From Spirochaetaceae bacterium (GTDB lineage: Bacteria; Spirochaetota; Spirochaetia; Treponematales; Rectinemataceae): a stretch of 8,497 nucleotides of DNA. The notes beneath the pieces are model-generated. The model was not told the DNA's origin. It was given only the letters and a program-made list of their open reading frames with translations, and did not search any database. Below, piece after piece: positions 6,401-8,497 of this stretch (its first letter is position 1; each line of letters opens with the position of its first letter). The stretch spans positions 1 through 8,497 of the forward strand of contig DMNL01000104.1 in the NCBI GenBank assembly GCA_003452735.1. Reading direction: 5' to 3'. Both the position numbers and the translations under genes were made by a program.

Positions 6401-6999
6401 GTTTGCTCCGAATCTATGCATGTTTCCCCCTTTGTGCTTGCTAAAGCCGCGCTTGGTGCGAGCGCAGCTCTGAATGCAAGCGCAACTGCCTTAAAAAGCG
6501 CTTCAGCCCTGTGGTGGTCATTTTCTCCACGAAGAATGTCGAGGTGAAGCGTACATCGTGCATTCGTTGCAAAGCTCTGAAAAAAGTGCTCAATATTGCA
6601 GGTCGAAAGCGAGCCTATAGATGGTGTGGAGAAGTCTCCGGAGAACACAAAGTAGCTTCTGCCGGAAATATCCAGCGCAGCACGTGCGAGAGCCTCGTCC
6701 ATCGGGGCATAGGAATAGCCAAAGCGCGCAAGGCCTTTCGCCGAAGGGACGATTTTGGAGAATGCTATTCCAAGGGCAATGCCTACATCTTCTACTGTGT
6801 GATGGTCATCGATATCCAGATCTCCTTTGCATGAAATTTTAAGGCTCCAGCCAGCATGGAATGCAAGCTGAGTAAGCATATGGTCAAAAAAGCCTATGCC
6901 TGTATTGATATCGATAGATCCCGGCGATAATTGTAAACTCACGCCGACATCTGTCTCGGCTGTTGTTCTTCTTATGGTTGCTATTGGTTGATCATTCAT
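6397..6999 (-). CDS. hisB: Imidazoleglycerol-phosphate dehydratase, monofunctional
   Basis: HisB removes water from imidazole glycerol phosphate to give imidazole acetol phosphate (step 6), using a two-metal (usually Mn) site in a 24-mer. The 200 residues equal the dehydratase-only form, with no HAD phosphatase domain. Signatures: RRTTAETD, GIGFFDHMLTQLAFHA at 34-49, the metal motif DDHHTVED at 64-71, MDEALARAALD from 100, and the second metal motif ENDHHRAEALFKA at 159-171 with His162, His163 and Glu166. PSAALASTKG near the end corresponds to the usual PSTKG. The ATG at 6999 forms an ATGA overlap with the hisC stop and has AAGGAG at 7005-7010, so it is probably translationally coupled. Its stop in turn overlaps the preferred hisF start. 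In many bacteria hisH follows hisB; here hisF follows directly. Confidence 0.97.
   Translation of the reverse strand: MNDQPIATIRRTTAETDVGVSLQLSPGSIDINTGIGFFDHMLTQLAFHAGWSLKISCKGDLDIDDHHTVEDVGIALGIAFSKIVPSAKGLARFGYSYAPMDEALARAALDISGRSYFVFSGDFSTPSIGSLSTCNIEHFFQSFATNARCTLHLDILRGENDHHRAEALFKAVALAFRAALAPSAALASTKGETCIDSEQT
6406..6409 (-). promoter_or_regulatory. Ribosome binding site deciding the hisF start
   Basis: On the minus strand GGAG lies 5 bases before the ATG at 6400, which itself overlaps the hisB stop as ATGA. The same ATGA arrangement at the hisC/hisB and hisF/hisA junctions favours this start over the ATG at 6421 and the site-less ATG at 6352. Confidence 0.6.
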
Positions 7000-8048
7000 A
7001 GACGCTCCTTGTTCTTAGGTTTGCTCTTTATTCTGTTATTTTTATCATATTCTCTCACTGCATCTTCGAGAGAACCACATAGTTCCTCGAATTCTCCTTG
7101 GTCTCCTGGAACGGTGATTCTTACCAGCTCTTCATATCCTGGTTTTCTAGGCCAGGTACGCACAAGAATTCCTCGTTCGCGCAATTTATCGGATAGATCA
7201 GTAGGATTTTCGCTTTTCAAGAGAATGAAGTTTGCTTCGCTCTCCGATACTAAAAAGCCAAGTTTTCTGCAAAGCGATTTCAGGGTCTGCACTTCCCGCC
7301 GGACCTCATCAATAAAGCCTTGAGCAACTCCTTGATCAAGAGAAAGCGCTCTTCTGCCGGCTTCAATTGCCGAGCTCGAAAGCGAGTAAGGAGGGCCAGC
7401 TTCCGAAAGTCTCGAGATCAACTGCGTAAACTCAGGATTAGCCGCAACATACCCGATTCGAAAACCCGCAAGGCCCTTGGATTTGGAAAAGCTACCGGTT
7501 ACAAGCACATTTGGGTTGGCTAGCGCCTGGATAGGCGTTGATCCATGTATCGAAAATTCCTGATAGGTTGCATCGAAGACAAAGATAGTGCCAAGCTCCT
7601 GACAGACCGTGGCGATCTGTGTGACATCGAGGGGGGAGAGAACAACTCCAGAAGGATTATCGGGGCTCGACAGAATAAGGAGTCTTGGAGTCAGGGCCCT
7701 GACGCATCTGCATATATCGTCGATCGGAAAAGGTTCAAATGGATCCTTTTTTATTTCCTTGAAACGAGCTGATGATCGCTGGGCGGCTTCCAAGAATTCG
7801 ACAAAACCAGGACTCGTACTCATGATAAGTCCTCCTGGCCCTGCAAGACTCCGTATTGTTCTATCAATAGCATCATCCGCTCCAGCGGTTGCAAGCACGC
7901 AGGATGAAGGCAGCCCGAGCTTCTCGGCTAAAGGTATTTCCAAGAGCTCCCTCATAGGGTAGCGCCGGGCTATTTCAGGGCTCAATATCTCTCTAAGATC
8001 TTCTTCTGAAAGAATGCATCGGCCTTCATTGGCATCTAGTCTAAGCAT
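6996..8048 (-). CDS. hisC: Histidinol-phosphate aminotransferase
   Basis: HisC transfers an amino group from glutamate to imidazole acetol phosphate, giving histidinol phosphate (step 7). It is a class I/II PLP aminotransferase acting as a cytosolic dimer. The 350 residues fit the family. Visible landmarks: LDANEG at 4-9, the RRYPMRELLEIPLAEKLG segment, SSPDNPSG with Asn131 contacting PLP, FDATYQEF with Asp159 and Tyr162, and SFSKSKGLAGFRIGY at 186-200, where Lys189 is the Schiff-base lysine and Arg197 binds the phosphate. VRITVPG carries the conserved substrate-binding Arg310. The family GSDE motif reads GADD here. A basic tail ends the protein. The ATG at 8048 is supported by AAGGAGG at 8054-8060. 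It starts 17 bp after hisG and overlaps hisB by 4 bp, so it belongs to the same transcript. Confidence 0.96.
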   Translation of the reverse strand: MLRLDANEGRCILSEEDLREILSPEIARRYPMRELLEIPLAEKLGLPSSCVLATAGADDAIDRTIRSLAGPGGLIMSTSPGFVEFLEAAQRSSARFKEIKKDPFEPFPIDDICRCVRALTPRLLILSSPDNPSGVVLSPLDVTQIATVCQELGTIFVFDATYQEFSIHGSTPIQALANPNVLVTGSFSKSKGLAGFRIGYVAANPEFTQLISRLSEAGPPYSLSSSAIEAGRRALSLDQGVAQGFIDEVRREVQTLKSLCRKLGFLVSESEANFILLKSENPTDLSDKLRERGILVRTWPRKPGYEELVRITVPGDQGEFEELCGSLEDAVREYDKNNRIKSKPKNKERL

Positions 8049-8065
8049 TGTCTCCTCCTTTTGGC

Positions 8066-8497
8066 TTATGGCACAAGCTGCGATATCTGAGTTGCTACAA
8101 TATCGGTGCCCCCACGGCGCTTTATCTCTGGGATAAGGCTTGCAAGCATATCGCGAGGAGCTGCAACTTTAACAGCAAAGGCATCTCCTCCTCCCAGAGG
8201 GGATACGGTGGGTGCTCTTAGACAGGGCAGAATAGCCACAAGCTCATCGAGAAGTTCAGCCGATATATTGACTTCAAGCATCACACGACGCCTCGCTTCG
8301 AGCACAGAACGGAAGAGAAGAACAAGCGCTTCCGCAGCTTCGCGCTTGTCTTCATCTGCTATTGCAGTTTTCGAGGCATAGAATCGAGTCGAGCTTGTCA
8401 TCAGGGTATCTAGTATTTCGAGTCTATTTGCCCTCAGGGTAGAGCCTGTTGCGTAGTTGTCGATTATGATGTCTGCATCTTCCGGAGGGAAAACCTC
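8066..8497 (-). CDS. hisG: ATP phosphoribosyltransferase, long form, C-terminal 143 residues (5' end outside window)
   Basis: HisG condenses ATP with PRPP in the first committed and feedback-controlled step of the pathway. The visible part begins at the end of the catalytic region with ADIIIDNYATGSTLRANRLE, the usual DIV..TG.TL.AN segment. After a helical stretch (REAAEALVLLFRSVLEARRR) comes the ACT-like regulatory domain: MLEVNIS, LLDELVAILPCLRAPTVSPL and IPEIKRRGGTDIVATQISQL. Presence of this domain marks the long hexameric HisG, which binds histidine directly and needs no HisZ partner. The start and the catalytic PRPP loop lie beyond the right edge, as would any leader or attenuator of the operon. 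The TAA at 8066-8068 is followed by a 17-bp gap containing the hisC ribosome binding site. Confidence 0.95.
   Translation of the reverse strand, partial: EVFPPEDADIIIDNYATGSTLRANRLEILDTLMTSSTRFYASKTAIADEDKREAAEALVLLFRSVLEARRRVMLEVNISAELLDELVAILPCLRAPTVSPLGGGDAFAVKVAAPRDMLASLIPEIKRRGGTDIVATQISQLVP

Noticed and set aside
6397..6999. HisB as a bifunctional phosphatase-dehydratase
   Set aside because: The protein has only 200 residues, all accounted for by the dehydratase domain; no HAD motif is present.

Overview
The window holds the 3' end and body of a histidine-biosynthesis operon on the minus strand (8497 down to 2869). To its left lie a plus-strand M32 carboxypeptidase gene (1366-2865) and, divergent from it, the first 430 codons of recG (1292 down to the window edge). 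Gene density is very high. The only non-coding stretches are 73 bp between recG and the peptidase gene, 3 bp between the convergent peptidase and hisD stops, and 17 bp between hisG and hisC. I see no tRNA, rRNA, CRISPR array, insertion sequence or phage gene.

The his genes read in transcription order hisG (partial) - hisC - hisB - hisF - hisA/hisI/hisE fusion - hisD. They are tightly coupled: three junctions are 4-bp ATGA overlaps, hisD starts 19 bp inside the fusion gene, and almost every gene has a clear Shine-Dalgarno sequence. The visible genes cover step 1 (HisG), steps 2-4 (HisE, HisI and HisA in one polypeptide), the cyclase half of step 5 (HisF), steps 6 and 7 (HisB, HisC), and the last two oxidations (HisD). 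The glutaminase partner HisH and the histidinol-phosphate phosphatase are not in the window. HisB is the short dehydratase-only form, so it does not supply the phosphatase.

The most notable points are the three-domain HisA-HisI-HisE protein, the absence of hisH from the hisB-hisF junction combined with substitutions at remembered ammonia-gate positions of HisF, and an in-frame insert of about 45-50 residues in HisD. That insert is rich in Pro-Glu and then Lys, and it is surrounded by three strong inverted repeats and two copies of GCGGCCGC.

The organism is a bacterium of moderate GC content (roughly mid-40s percent by eye). It makes its own histidine and uses strong GGAGG-type ribosome binding sites. 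A spirochaete-like or similar lineage is possible from the general feel of the M32 and HisA sequences, but this is a weak impression and nothing here proves a taxon.
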